In this document: one piece after another, positions 20,501 to 28,715 of the stretch
Layout of the letters: each line of letters begins with the position of its first letter
Position numbering within the stretch: the stretch's first letter is position 1
Assembly (NCBI RefSeq): GCF_023150065.1
Contig: NZ_JAKLLN010000001.1
Location: 378,545 to 442,544, forward strand
Direction: 5' to 3'
Source: Zoogloea sp.
Lineage (GTDB): Bacteria > Pseudomonadota > Gammaproteobacteria > Burkholderiales > Rhodocyclaceae
Length of the DNA: 64,000 nucleotides
Position numbers and translations under genes: made by a program
The notes under the pieces: model-generated
Databases searched by the model: none
What the model was told of the DNA's origin: nothing
Seen by the model: the letters and a program-made list of their open reading frames with translations, nothing else

Positions 20501-21049
20501 CAGGCCGTGCTGCCCGGCGCCACGACCCTGTCGGCCGCCGCCGCCCGCTACCTTTACAAGCTGATGGCCTACAAGGACGAGTACGAGGTGGCCCGCCTGC
20601 ACACCGACCCGGCCTTCCTGGCTGAGCTGGACGCCCAGTTCCCCCAGGGCTACAGCGTCAAGTACAACCTGGCACCGCCGCTGCTGGCCGACACCGACCC
20701 GCAGACCGGTGAGCTGCAGAAGAAGCAGTACGGCGCCTGGATGTTCAAGGCCTTCCAGCGCCTGGCCGGGCTGAAGAAGCTGCGCGGCGGCGCCCTCGAC
20801 GTGTTCGGCAAGACCGCCGAGCGGCGCACCGAGCGGCAGCTGGTGGAGGATTACATCGGCGAACTGGACAGCATCATCGGCCGGCTCAGCGTCGCCAACC
20901 ACGCCGCCGCCGCCGCCCTGGCCGCCTGGCCGGACGAGATCCGCGGCTACGGGCATGTGAAGGAGAAGAACCTGGCCAAGGCCCGCCTGCTGCAGGCGGA
21001 GCGCTTGGCCGCCTTCAACGCGCCGGTCGTGCTGATGAAGCGGGCTTGA
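17504..21049 (+). CDS. Indolepyruvate ferredoxin oxidoreductase-type 2-oxoacid oxidoreductase (fused subunits)
   Basis: The 1181-residue protein combines the domains of a 2-oxoacid:ferredoxin oxidoreductase in one chain. It has an N-terminal pyrimidine-binding domain (GYRGSPVGMLD), a thiamine-pyrophosphate-binding region around residues 440-600 (SAGIGCHTMAMW), an iron-sulfur region with C633, C636, C639 and C645 (CEGCGDCGEKSNC), and a gamma-type domain (GIGGTGSVTVVATLANAA). Family members oxidise arylpyruvates such as indolepyruvate to acyl-CoA with CoA and ferredoxin. It lies 71 bases after the decarboxylase and seems co-transcribed with the lower meta genes, which is unexpected. The true substrate is unknown. 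Confidence 0.88.
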   Translation: MAAKEEKTNPFTQETGVIHLGGIDAIVRLTLDQVRTDARRGLKTGMFVSGYRGSPVGMLDAALIRQQKLLVEKHIHFVDGINEDLAATAVWGTQMLHTVGKQKLDGVTGLWYGKAPGVDRSGDALKHANYTGIGKNGGVLAIAGDDPSCKSSSLCSQSEPMLFHLGIPSLYPGNVQEILDLGLHGYNMSRMAGVWMGMKIVTNVADGSGSALVSPERLDFITPDLEFDGQLFTPRMNLGMNVRADALEMEQSLYTRRLEVAKRYARANKLNNVVFENRDAWLGIMTAGKTYNDLKQAFLEMGLDDDALRRYGIRILKMGMLFPMEPTIVREFAEGLEEIFVIEEKRPFLEMFAKQVLYGRANAPRIVGKFDEEERELLPHYGEFESDIICRALTKRLSRKTRVESAEAWVRRLDEIAARSKLPTTVRTAWYCSGCPHNSSTVAPEGSIVSAGIGCHTMAMWMDRNVVMGTHMGAEGAQWIGMAPFTDTEHIFQNMGDGTYAHSGSLAIRYAASTNVNITFKLLVNAHTSMTGGQAIQGAHPVANMVSDLLANGVRRIIVTTDEPGNYSGVRLDGHTEVWHRDRLDEAQKELAATPGTTVLIHDQECAAELRRARSRGKAEEPAELTVINERVCEGCGDCGEKSNCMSVEPVDTEFGRKTRIHQSSCNKDFSCVKGFCPSFLTITPNAAPAGEGKKRKKGRIPALERELPAPVNKIDDTIGVGIHVMGIGGTGSVTVVATLANAARLEGKHVIGLDQTGLAQKGGNVISDIKISHAPFHGSNKISDGRADLYLGFDILNATDPKNLDKCHPSRTIAVVSTTRTPTGKMIADRHVMFPATQGLTAGIDRVTRKDDNVFLDGQALAEGLFGDAMATNNFMVGVAFQAGTIPLKAESIETAIRNSGVGVEQSLAAFRWGRMAVVDLAFVEAEVARQKSGGASVISLKHAPVLSPAARAIVDAIGAQAEVRRLAEVRVPELIAFQDEAYARRYADVLKRVVAAEQAVLPGATTLSAAAARYLYKLMAYKDEYEVARLHTDPAFLAELDAQFPQGYSVKYNLAPPLLADTDPQTGELQKKQYGAWMFKAFQRLAGLKKLRGGALDVFGKTAERRTERQLVEDYIGELDSIIGRLSVANHAAAAALAAWPDEIRGYGHVKEKNLAKARLLQAERLAAFNAPVVLMKRA

Positions 21050-21138
21050 TGCACCCCCTGGGGTCGCGTTCAGGCGTGGGGTCGAATTCATTCGACCTCG
21101 GACTCTGGCCCCAGGCTTGCCGGTCATCGACGCGAGGC

Positions 21139-21895
21139 GGTCGAATGAATTGGCGCTGTTCGCGTTAAGTGTGGAAAGCGTTGTTGCCCCATCGGGCAAG
21201 GCTCTCCATGCCTGGTGGGGTGGCCGGTATTGGCGGGGGTTCCGTTGTTTTGCGTGACGTTGGCCGGGTGTTCGCCCCGGCGGGCGACCTTCTTCTTTGC
21301 TTCGCCAAAGAAGAAGGCAAGAAAGGCGACCCGGCCACCCCGGTCATTCGCTACGCGAATGACTCCCCTGCGCTGCTCGTGTCAGGCGGCCGGCGCGGAA
21401 CTCGCCCTGCGGGCTCAGACAGCCGCGCCGGACTTCCCCGCCTGCCCCTGCGCTGCTCTGCGGGGCGGAACGGGCTTTTCGGACACACCGAGCCTCTACG
21501 GAAACGGGGTCGGGTGCTGGCCCTTGATCACCTGCCTTTCCGGTCCCCTCTGACGTGCCGACTGGAGGGGGTGACGGGCGGAAACAGGGCTTCGCATGTT
21601 TGAGCCCGCAGGGCGAGTTTGCGAAGACCCCGCCCGGCGCGCCCGGAAGGAGGGTACCCCCGAAGGGGGCGCGGCAGCGGGGCACGCTTCTTTGCGTCCT
21701 TTCTTGTCGTGCAACAAGAAAGGATGTCGCCCGCCGGGGGCGAGTCCCCGGCCAATGTGACGTCATGCAACGGAAAGCCGTTCCGTAGCGTCAGGAAAGT
21801 GCTTTTCCATCGGTAGTTAAGGCGCTCAAAGCCCGGTGGGTTTGCCAGAGACCGTGTTTACATACCTAACGCGAACATAGCCAATGAATTCGACC
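21139..21895. repeat. Non-coding element with about 36-bp terminal inverted repeats
   Basis: Left end 21139-21174 and the reverse complement of right end 21860-21895 agree at about 29 of 36 positions by eye, sharing TGTTCGCGTTA and GGTCGAAT. A further exact 17-bp pair GTGGGGTCGAATTCATT occurs at 21076-21092 and, inverted, at 21883-21899. The interior has a second set of long imperfect inverted sequences around 21254-21330 and 21690-21765 (GGCGGGCGAC with CTTTC/GAAAG-rich tracts). No transposase or convincing gene is present. I read it as a non-autonomous or decayed mobile element. It fills most of the 906-base gap before benE. Confidence 0.55.
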
Positions 21896-21955
21896 CCACT
21901 GGGCGGTGCATCCTGCATCCCACCTGCCTCCCTCAGACTTTCCCCAAGGATTCCC

Positions 21956-23146
21956 ATGATTCCACGCAAGGACTGGTCCGTTTCCGCCGTCACGGCGGGC
22001 TTTCTCGCCGTCCTCATCTCTTATTCCGGGCCGCTGATCATCTTCTTCCAGGCCGCCCAGTCGGCCGGGGTGGCGCCCGACATGATCTCGTCCTGGGTGT
22101 GGGCGATCTCCATCGGCGCGGCGGTGTCGGGCATCTTCCTGAGCGTGGCCCTCAAGGTGCCGGTGGTCACCGCCTGGTCGGCGCCGGGGACGGCGCTGCT
22201 GGTGACCCTGTTTCCCGGCCTGTCCCTCAACGAAGCGGTGGGGGCCTACCTGACCACGGCGGTGATCCTCTTCATCATCGGCGTCTCCGGCTCCTTCGAC
22301 CGCCTGCTCAAGCACATGCCCAAGGGCATTGCCGCCGGCATGATGGCCGGCATCCTGTTCCAGTTCGGCGTGAAGGCCTTCAGCGCCGCGGGCAGCGCGC
22401 CGTTGCTGGGTTTCGGCATGATCGCCGCCTACGTGATCCTGAAGCGCCTCACCCCGCGCTACTGCATGATCCTGCTGCTGCTCGTCGGCGTGGCCCTGGC
22501 CAGTGCGCTCGGCAGCGCCGATCTGGGCCGGGTGCAGCTGGGCCTGGCCACGCCGGTCTTCATCCGCCCCGAGTGGACCTGGAGCTCGACCCTGAGCCTG
22601 GCCTTGCCCCTGGTGCTGGTCAGCATCACCGGCCAGTTTCTGCCCGGCATGGCCATCCTGCGCAGCTCCGGCTACACCACGCCGGCCCGGCCCATCATCG
22701 CCGTGACCGGCATCACCTCGGTGGCGGTGGCCTTCTTCGGTGGCATCACCATCGTCATCGCCGCCATCACCGCCGCCCTGTGCACCGGCCGCGACGCCCA
22801 CGAAGACCCGGCCCGGCGCTACGTGGCGGGGGTGTCCAACGGGTTGTTCTACCTGATCGGCGGTGCCTGCGGTGCCACCATTGTGTCGCTCTTCACCGTG
22901 CTCCCGCCGGCCTTCGTGGCAGTGCTGGCCGGCCTGGCCCTCATTGGCGCCATCACCGCCAACATGATGGGCGCCATCAACGAGGCCGACCACCGGGAGG
23001 CATCCATCATCACCTTCCTGGCCACGGCTTCAGGCATGAGTTTCCTGGGCCTGGGCTCGGCTTTCTGGGGCGCCATCATCGGCCTGGCGGCCTACCTGGT
23101 GCTGCATCGGGAATGGCGGGTGAAGTCACCCGGGGAAAGCCCCTGA
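21956..23146 (+). CDS. benE: Benzoate/H+ symporter BenE family
   Basis: This 396-residue inner-membrane protein has about 12 hydrophobic segments and BenE family blocks such as VTAWSAPGTALLVTLFP, SGSFDRLLKHMPKGIAAGMMAGILF, and SITGQFLPGMAILRSSGY. The ATG at 21956 has AAGGA five bases upstream; the longer open frame begins in repeat sequence and is not used. It gives the cell a second benzoate importer next to BenK. It is monocistronic and is followed by a palindromic repeat. Confidence 0.9.
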   Translation: MIPRKDWSVSAVTAGFLAVLISYSGPLIIFFQAAQSAGVAPDMISSWVWAISIGAAVSGIFLSVALKVPVVTAWSAPGTALLVTLFPGLSLNEAVGAYLTTAVILFIIGVSGSFDRLLKHMPKGIAAGMMAGILFQFGVKAFSAAGSAPLLGFGMIAAYVILKRLTPRYCMILLLLVGVALASALGSADLGRVQLGLATPVFIRPEWTWSSTLSLALPLVLVSITGQFLPGMAILRSSGYTTPARPIIAVTGITSVAVAFFGGITIVIAAITAALCTGRDAHEDPARRYVAGVSNGLFYLIGGACGATIVSLFTVLPPAFVAVLAGLALIGAITANMMGAINEADHREASIITFLATASGMSFLGLGSAFWGAIIGLAAYLVLHREWRVKSPGESP

Positions 23147-23175
23147 AGCGGCGCTAAAGTGTGAGGGCTTCCAGT

Positions 23176-23266
23176 GGGGGCGACTTCAGTCGCCCGCGGA
23201 CTTGGATAAATGGGGCATGTCGGTGATCGGCGCGCGGGTGGGCGACTGAAGTCGCCCCTACAAGTC
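23176..23266. repeat. REP-like palindromic repeat, copy 1
   Basis: Two inverted palindromic units, GGGCGACTTCAGTCGCCC (from 23178) and GGGCGACTGAAGTCGCCC (23240-23257), flank a spacer containing CGGTGATCGGCGCG. The same unit occurs inverted at 37158-37253. It lies between the convergent benE and V4R regulator genes, a typical site for a REP/BIME-type element. Confidence 0.8.
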
Positions 23267-23315
23267 ACCCCTGCGGGAGAGAACGCATCGACCTTCAGAC
23301 GACCATGCCCCTGCC

Positions 23316-24986
23316 TCACTCCTTCTTCTTCAAGCGGTAATTCAGCTGCGGGCGGGTGATGCCGAGGCGGCGGGCGGCGCCGGAGAGGTTGCCGCCGGCT
23401 TCCTTGACAGCATGCTGGATGAGGGCCTGCTCCAGTTCGTCGAGGCTGACGCCGGTGTGCATCACCTGGCGGCACAGCACGTCCATGTCGCTGGTGCCCG
23501 GGTCGGCAGCCAGGTTGCCGGTGGCGTCGATGCCGTGGCTTACCGCTTCGAACTCCTGGGGTTCGGCAAACAGGTGTTCGATCTCGATGGGCTCGTTCTG
23601 GGGGGAGAGGATCATGCCGCGTTCGATGAGGTTTTCGAGCTCGCGGATGTTGCCGGGCCAGGTGTGGCCCTTGAGGGCGCGCATGGCCTTGTCGGTGAGG
23701 CCGGGCACGCGCTTGCCGTGCAGGGCGCCGAAGCGCTGCAGCATGGCCTCCACCAGCAGGGGGATGTCGGACAGGCGCTCGCGCAGGGGCGGGATGACCA
23801 CCGGGTAGACATTGAGGCGGTAGTAGAGGTCGCTGCGGAAGCGTCCGGCCTTGACCGCGGCCTGCAGGTCCACGTTGGTGGCGGCCACCAGGCGCACGTT
23901 GATCTTGCGGGTGCGCTCGTCGCCGAGGCGCTCGATTTCGCCCTCCTGCAGCACGCGCAGCAGCTTGGCCTGGGCGGCGAGGGGGAGCTCGCCCACCTCG
24001 TCGAGGAAGAGGGTGCCGCCGTCGGCCCGCTCGAACTTGCCCATGCGTGACACCTGGGCGCCGGTGAAGGCGCCTTTTTCGACACCGAAGAGCTCGGACT
24101 CGATCAGGTCGTGGGGCAGGGCGGCGCAATTGATGGCCACGAAGGGGCCGCTGGCCCGGCCGCTCATCTCGTGCAGGGCGCGGGCGAAGCGCTCCTTGCC
24201 GACGCCGGTCTCGCCCAGCAGCAGCACCGTCACCTGGGTGGCGGCGGCCTTCTCGATCAGGGTGTAGGCGTGGCGGAAGCCGGACGATGCGCCGATCAGG
24301 TTCTGGCGCGGCAGGCTGCGTTCGAGGGAGGCGCGCAGGGCGTCCACCTGGCTGCGCAGCTCCAGCATGCGCCCGACGATGGAGTCGGCTTCGTAGAAAG
24401 GGGTGTGCTCGGCGGCGTCGGGCCATTCTTCGACCGGCTTGCCGACGATGCGGCAGCGGTTGCTGCCCGTGGCCGAACATTCCACTTCCTTGAACAGGAT
24501 GAAGCGACGCATGAAGGCCGAGGTGTAGCCCGAGGCGTAGCCGATCTCCATCCAGCACACCGGATGTTCCGCGTGGCCGAACTCGCGCACGTGCACCTCG
24601 GCCTCGCAGGAGTTCTCCCAGATGAACTCGCCGGCGAAGTGGCCTTTCTCCAGGTCGAAGTCGAGGCTCACCGGCGACACATGGACCATGCCCTCGAGCA
24701 TGTGCAGCTGGGGGCCGACCACGAAGGCGTCCTGCAGGCTCTGGCCGACACGGATCTTCTTGGCGAGCTCGGCATCCCGCACACCGGAGGCGTAGCCCAT
24801 GCGCGTCAGGATGCGCCTGGCCTGGTCGATGCCCACCGAGTTGATGAGCTCCTTGCGCAGTTCGGCGAGGGCCGCCGCATGCATCAGGATCATGCGGCTC
24901 TCGCCGAGCCAGATCAGCCCCTTCTCGGCACAGAAGTGCACGAGGCTGCGCAGGTCGTTGTTCTGCGGGTAGCGGATGTCGCTCAA
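23316..24986 (-). CDS. XylR/DmpR-type sigma-54 activator with V4R sensor (phenol-type)
   Basis: This sigma-54 activator is 556 residues from a TTG start, matching the length of DmpR/PoxR/XylR (about 560). It has an N-terminal XylR_N region, a V4R block ([24 protein letters not shown]), an AAA+ domain with Walker [11 protein letters not shown] (around residue 254) and GAFTGA (around 303), and a Fis-type HTH ending in [17 protein letters not shown]. The TTG at 24986 is chosen because GGAGGAG lies immediately upstream and family similarity starts there. An in-frame ATG 123 bases earlier lacks such a site. It is divergent from the ferredoxin gene and is a likely activator of the phenol hydroxylase operon. 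Confidence 0.88.
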   Translation of the reverse strand: MSDIRYPQNNDLRSLVHFCAEKGLIWLGESRMILMHAAALAELRKELINSVGIDQARRILTRMGYASGVRDAELAKKIRVGQSLQDAFVVGPQLHMLEGMVHVSPVSLDFDLEKGHFAGEFIWENSCEAEVHVREFGHAEHPVCWMEIGYASGYTSAFMRRFILFKEVECSATGSNRCRIVGKPVEEWPDAAEHTPFYEADSIVGRMLELRSQVDALRASLERSLPRQNLIGASSGFRHAYTLIEKAAATQVTVLLLGETGVGKERFARALHEMSGRASGPFVAINCAALPHDLIESELFGVEKGAFTGAQVSRMGKFERADGGTLFLDEVGELPLAAQAKLLRVLQEGEIERLGDERTRKINVRLVAATNVDLQAAVKAGRFRSDLYYRLNVYPVVIPPLRERLSDIPLLVEAMLQRFGALHGKRVPGLTDKAMRALKGHTWPGNIRELENLIERGMILSPQNEPIEIEHLFAEPQEFEAVSHGIDATGNLAADPGTSDMDVLCRQVMHTGVSLDELEQALIQHAVKEAGGNLSGAARRLGITRPQLNYRLKKKE

Positions 24987-25134
24987 GTCTTCTCCTCCGG
25001 ATGTCCTTCGCCGCTCGATAGGAGTTGTGGTGTCCGGCCCGGAGGCCGTGGCAGCGGAAGGCATCGCCTTATACCACGCAGGGAGAAAGCATTCGCGGCA
25101 GGCCTGCACGGTGGGCTGTCACGCACGTATCAAC

Positions 25135-25176
25135 TTGCGTTATCGGTTCATTAGCGATAATAATACAAAATCTCGA
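25135..25176 (+). promoter_or_regulatory. Sigma-70-like promoter with overlapping dyad, ferredoxin gene
   Basis: A -35 TTGCGT (25135-25140) and a -10 TAATAA (25158-25163) are 17 bases apart. A degenerate copy of the operator, CGATAATA-N5-AAATCTCG (25155-25175), overlaps the -10, with CGA cores 19 bases apart. It serves the ferredoxin gene and may also affect the divergent regulator. Confidence 0.5.
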
Positions 25177-25252
25177 GAAAAATGGCGAGCCGGGCATTTT
25201 ACCGAAGTCACCGCAGTGTGACCCTGCCCGGTCGGCCCACCAGGAGGAGACA

Positions 25253-25579
25253 ATGGCCGAGAAGTACCGTATTCATATTGAGAACAGCGGGGAGGATTAC
25301 CCCTGCGCGTCCGACCTGAGCCTGCTGCGCGGCATGGAAGTGCTGGGCCGGCGGGGGATTCCCGTGGGGTGTCGGGGCGGTGGCTGCGGTGTGTGCAAGG
25401 TGCACATCGACGCCGGCAGCTACGAGGCCCGCAAGATGAGCCGGGCCTGCATCAGCGAGGAAGAGGAGGCCAGCGGCGTGGTGCTCGCCTGTCGGGTCTA
25501 TCCCCGGGGTGAGATGTCGGTGACCGTGGTGGGCAAGATGTGCAAGGCCCTCGAACAGGCGGGTGGCACGCCGGGCTGA
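25253..25579 (+). CDS. dmpQ: Chloroplast-type 2Fe-2S ferredoxin (XylT/DmpQ)
   Basis: This 108-residue ferredoxin has cluster ligands in GCRGGGCGVCKV and a fourth cysteine in VLACRVYP. In the xyl and dmp systems such a ferredoxin re-reduces the iron of catechol 2,3-dioxygenase after oxidative inactivation. A strong AGGAGGAGA precedes the ATG. Here it is separated from both dioxygenase genes and is instead divergent from the second V4R activator. A strong terminator follows. Confidence 0.88.
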   Translation: MAEKYRIHIENSGEDYPCASDLSLLRGMEVLGRRGIPVGCRGGGCGVCKVHIDAGSYEARKMSRACISEEEEASGVVLACRVYPRGEMSVTVVGKMCKALEQAGGTPG

Positions 25580-25651
25580 AGATCAGTTCCTTCAACCAGG
25601 GGCGCGGCCCGTCTGCTTCACCTCCCTCTCCCGGCGGGCTTCCTGGTTTTC

Positions 25652-25687
25652 AACGGCCGTCACGGTAATGTGACGGCCGTTTTTTTT
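25652..25687 (+). terminator. Rho-independent terminator of the ferredoxin gene
   Basis: A perfect 12-bp stem AACGGCCGTCAC/GTGACGGCCGTT with a 6-base loop is followed by seven T residues. It is one of the clearest terminators in the window. Confidence 0.92.
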
Positions 25688-25699
25688 GGGCGTGGCGCC

Positions 25700-26704
25700 T
25701 TACTCGAAGGGGCGGGGGCGCGGAGTGGCGTCGGCGGATGGGGGCAGGATGGGCATGGGGAAGCTGGGTTGGCGGCCGGTCAGCGTCTTCAGGAAGGCGA
25801 CGATGCGGGCGTTCTCCTCGCGGCTGAACTTGCGGCCCAGCTGGACCCGACCCATGGTGTCCACGGCTTCGGCCAGGGTGTCGGCGGCGCCGTCGTGGAA
25901 GTAGGGGTAGGTGAGTTCCACGTTGCGCAGGGTGGGCACCTTGAAGTTGAAGCGGTCGGCGTCCTGGCCGGTCACGCCGATGCGCCCTTCCGCCGGGCTG
26001 CTGGCCTTGTAGGCTTCGACGACGCCCATCTTCTGGTAGGAGTTGCCGCCCACGGCGGGGCCGTTGTGACAGGCCACGCAGCCGCTTTCCTTGAACAGCT
26101 TGTAGCCGGCCAGTTCGTCGGCGCTGAGGGCCTTGCGGTCGCCCTTGAGCCATTTGTCGAAGCGTGAATCAGGCGTCACCAGGGTCTCCTCGAAGCTGGC
26201 GATGGCCTGGGTGATGCGTTCGATGTTCACTTCATCACTCCCGAAAGCCTTGCGGAAGGCGCCGCGGTAACCGGGCACGGTGCGCAGGGTGGAGACCGCG
26301 AGCTCGTGGCTGTAGGCCATCTCGCCCGGGTTGGCGATGGGGCCGCCGGCCTGGGCCTTGAGGTCGGCGGCGCGGCCGTCCCAGAACTGGGCCAGGTTGA
26401 AGCGGGCGTTCAGCACCGTCGGGGCGTTGATAGGGCCTTTCTGCCAGCCGTGGCCGATGGACGACTTGAGGTTGTCGGAGCCGCCCATGGACAGGTTGTG
26501 GCAGGAGTTGCAGGAGATGAAGCCGGACTTGGACAGGCGCGGATCGAAGAACAGCATCTTGCCCAGCTCGACGGCGGCGGGGTTGGCGACCGGCGTGGGC
26601 TTGATGGGCTGGATGGGTTCGTTTGCGGGGGCGGCGTGGGCGGCTGACAGGGGGGCCAGGGCGCAGACGACCGCGACCAGGGCAGGGCTGAGTTTGAGGA
26701 ACAT
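25700..26704 (-). CDS. Diheme cytochrome c peroxidase family protein
   Basis: This 334-residue periplasmic protein has a signal peptide (cleavage near residue 24, SAAHA) and two c-type heme sites: C65-N-S-C68-H69 and C209-V-A-C212-H213. The surrounding motifs (LFFDPRLSKSGFISCNSCH, NAPTVLNARFNLAQFWDGRA, FKVPTLRNVELTYPYFHDG) are those of the CcpA/MauG family. Most members reduce hydrogen peroxide using cytochrome c. A GGAG site precedes the ATG. It is in the same direction as the guanidine cluster but 194 bases downstream, so probably independent. Confidence 0.9.
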   Translation of the reverse strand: MFLKLSPALVAVVCALAPLSAAHAAPANEPIQPIKPTPVANPAAVELGKMLFFDPRLSKSGFISCNSCHNLSMGGSDNLKSSIGHGWQKGPINAPTVLNARFNLAQFWDGRAADLKAQAGGPIANPGEMAYSHELAVSTLRTVPGYRGAFRKAFGSDEVNIERITQAIASFEETLVTPDSRFDKWLKGDRKALSADELAGYKLFKESGCVACHNGPAVGGNSYQKMGVVEAYKASSPAEGRIGVTGQDADRFNFKVPTLRNVELTYPYFHDGAADTLAEAVDTMGRVQLGRKFSREENARIVAFLKTLTGRQPSFPMPILPPSADATPRPRPFE

Positions 26705-26898
26705 GGAGTGCTCCGGGAGTAGGGCAAGGGCTGGGGAAAGTCGCCCGGTTGCATCCCGGCGGGGAGGCTCGGGATGCTCCGGGCGTGGGCCTGATTGTCC
26801 TGTCGGAGGCTTAATGGATGCTTAAGGCATACGCGGATGGCAAGTTTGAGGGCCGCGCAATGCCGTGCAGGAAAATGCTCTCCTTCCTCCCGGCACGG

Positions 26899-28698
26899 CT
26901 AGGCCGTCCGGCTGGCCAGCCACGCGCGCCAGCTGCCCAGGTGGGTGATGTCTGCCGCGCCCTCCAGGCCGGCGCTTTCGCAGATGAAGCCGCTCACCAG
27001 GCTGCCATCCTCCAGGCGCACCTTGCCGATGCCCAGGGGCGCCGGGATGCCGCCGACGAAGCTGCCGAACTCGCTGGCGGGCAGCTCCCACACTTCCATC
27101 TCGATGCTGGCGCCACCCTTGGCCACCCGGACCATGCCGGGGCGCAGGGGCGGGCCGCCGGCCAATGCATAGAAGCGGTACTCGGGGGCCGAGCGCACGG
27201 TGCCGATCAGGCGCGCCTTGCGCTGGGTGAGCTGCCAGTTGAGGGGCAGGCCCGACAGGTGGGCACCGCACACGGCCACGCGCAGCATGCCGTCGGCCAC
27301 GCCGCTGGCGGGTGTGGCGGCCTCCGGCAGGGGCTGGCCGGTGGCACCGAGGGGCAGGGCGGTGCTGTGCTGCCAGCGGGCGGCCAGCTCCAGCAGGGGG
27401 CCGTCCTGGTGGGCGGGTGCGAGCAGGGTGACGCCGAAGGGCAGGCCGTCGGGGCGGAAGGCGGCGGGCACGGCCACGGCCGAGTAGTCCAGCAGGTTCA
27501 TGAAGTTGGTGTAGTAACCCAGCTCGGTGTTGAGCCGGATCGGGTCGCCCTGCATGGCCGCAATGCTGGGCTGGCGGCCGGCGGTGGGGGTGAGGATCAG
27601 GTCCACCTCGTTCCAGGCGGCGTCGCAGCGGCGCTGATAGGCCTTGAGCTTGTAGAAGGCGTCGAAGGCTTCCACGGCGCTGGCCTTGCCGCCGCCCAGG
27701 GTGATGTCCCGGGTCACGGGGAAGACCGAGCCGGGCCGTTGCTCGATGAAGTCGCGGATGGCGTGGTAGCGCTCGGCCACCCAGGGGCCGCCGTAGAGCA
27801 GGCTGGCGGTTTCCAGGAAGGGGCTGAAGTCGAGCTCGACGCAGGTGCCGCCGAGGCTCTTCAGGCGGGCGATGGCGGCCTCGAAGAGGGTCGGGTTGTG
27901 GGTGTCGCCGAAGAAGGCGCGCTGCGCCTCACGGGGGACGCCGAAGCGGAAGGGCTGTCCGGCGTTGAAGCGTCGGCCGTGGGGCCGGGCGTCGCGGCTG
28001 TAGGCGTCGTCCGGGTCGAAGCCCCGGGCCACGCCGAACACGGTGGCGGCGTCGGCGGCGCTCAGGGCGAAGATCGACACCGCATCCAGGGAGCGGCAGG
28101 CCGGCACCACGCCGCGGGTGGACAGCAGGCCGCATGTGGGCTTGAGCCCCACCAGGTTGTTGAAGGCGGCCGGTACCCGGCCGGAGCCGGCGGTGTCGGT
28201 GCCCAGGGAGAAGCTCACCTGACCCGCGGCCAGGGCCACCGCCGAGCCCGAGCTGGAGCCCCCCGAGATGTAGGCCGGGTCGAAGGCGTTGCGGCAGGCG
28301 CCGTAGGGGCTGCGGGTGCCGTTGAGGCCGGTGGCGAACTGGTCCAGGTTGGTCTTGCCCAGGGGGATGGCGCCGGCGGCGATCAGCCGGGCCACCACCG
28401 TGGCGTCGGCCTCCGGTGTGTAGGCGTAATCCGGGCAGCCGGCGGTGGTGGGCAGGCCGGCCAGGTCGATGTTGTCCTTGACCGCGAAGGGCACGCCGTA
28501 GAGCGGCAGGCTGGCCGGGTCCTGGTCGTCCATCGCCCGGGCGCGGGCCAGCAGCCCGGCTTCGGGCAGCAGGCTGATCCAGGCGTGGTGGGTGTCGGCG
28601 GCGGCCAGGGTGTGCAGGTGGGCGAACAGCTCGGAAGGCTTGAGGCCGTTGCGGTAGGCGGCGGCCAGGGTGGCGAGGTCGAGGCTGGGGGGCAGCAT
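26899..28698 (-). CDS. atzF: Allophanate hydrolase
   Basis: This 599-residue protein hydrolyses allophanate to ammonia and carbon dioxide. The N-terminal amidase-signature domain shows the Ser-Ser-Lys triad region (VKDN for the lysine, GGSSSGSAVALAAG and GTDTAGSGRVPA for the serines). The C-terminal allophanate hydrolase domain (about the last 130 residues) begins near LRVAVCGAHLSGLPLNWQL. The ATG at 28698 gives the expected length. It follows the carboxylase gene by 17 bases and completes the pathway from carboxyguanidine via allophanate. Confidence 0.92.
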   Translation of the reverse strand: MLPPSLDLATLAAAYRNGLKPSELFAHLHTLAAADTHHAWISLLPEAGLLARARAMDDQDPASLPLYGVPFAVKDNIDLAGLPTTAGCPDYAYTPEADATVVARLIAAGAIPLGKTNLDQFATGLNGTRSPYGACRNAFDPAYISGGSSSGSAVALAAGQVSFSLGTDTAGSGRVPAAFNNLVGLKPTCGLLSTRGVVPACRSLDAVSIFALSAADAATVFGVARGFDPDDAYSRDARPHGRRFNAGQPFRFGVPREAQRAFFGDTHNPTLFEAAIARLKSLGGTCVELDFSPFLETASLLYGGPWVAERYHAIRDFIEQRPGSVFPVTRDITLGGGKASAVEAFDAFYKLKAYQRRCDAAWNEVDLILTPTAGRQPSIAAMQGDPIRLNTELGYYTNFMNLLDYSAVAVPAAFRPDGLPFGVTLLAPAHQDGPLLELAARWQHSTALPLGATGQPLPEAATPASGVADGMLRVAVCGAHLSGLPLNWQLTQRKARLIGTVRSAPEYRFYALAGGPPLRPGMVRVAKGGASIEMEVWELPASEFGSFVGGIPAPLGIGKVRLEDGSLVSGFICESAGLEGAADITHLGSWRAWLASRTA

Positions 28699-28715
28699 GG
28701 GGTGTCCCTTTCGTT

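Noticed and set aside
17078-21199. A 1373-codon open frame on the minus strand opposite the large oxidoreductase gene
   Set aside because: It is antisense to a protein with clear domains and cofactor motifs. Its own translation is low-complexity (H, G, A, V-rich), as expected from the opposite strand of GC-rich codons.
21169-21816. Several short open frames in the gap before benE
   Set aside because: They lie within the inverted-repeat element, overlap each other on both strands and show no recognisable protein family. Repeat sequence explains them better.
26861-26899. Inverted GCCGTGC/GCACGGC after the allophanate hydrolase stop as a terminator
   Set aside because: The loop is about 24 bases and there is no T-run. 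The structure is too weak to call.
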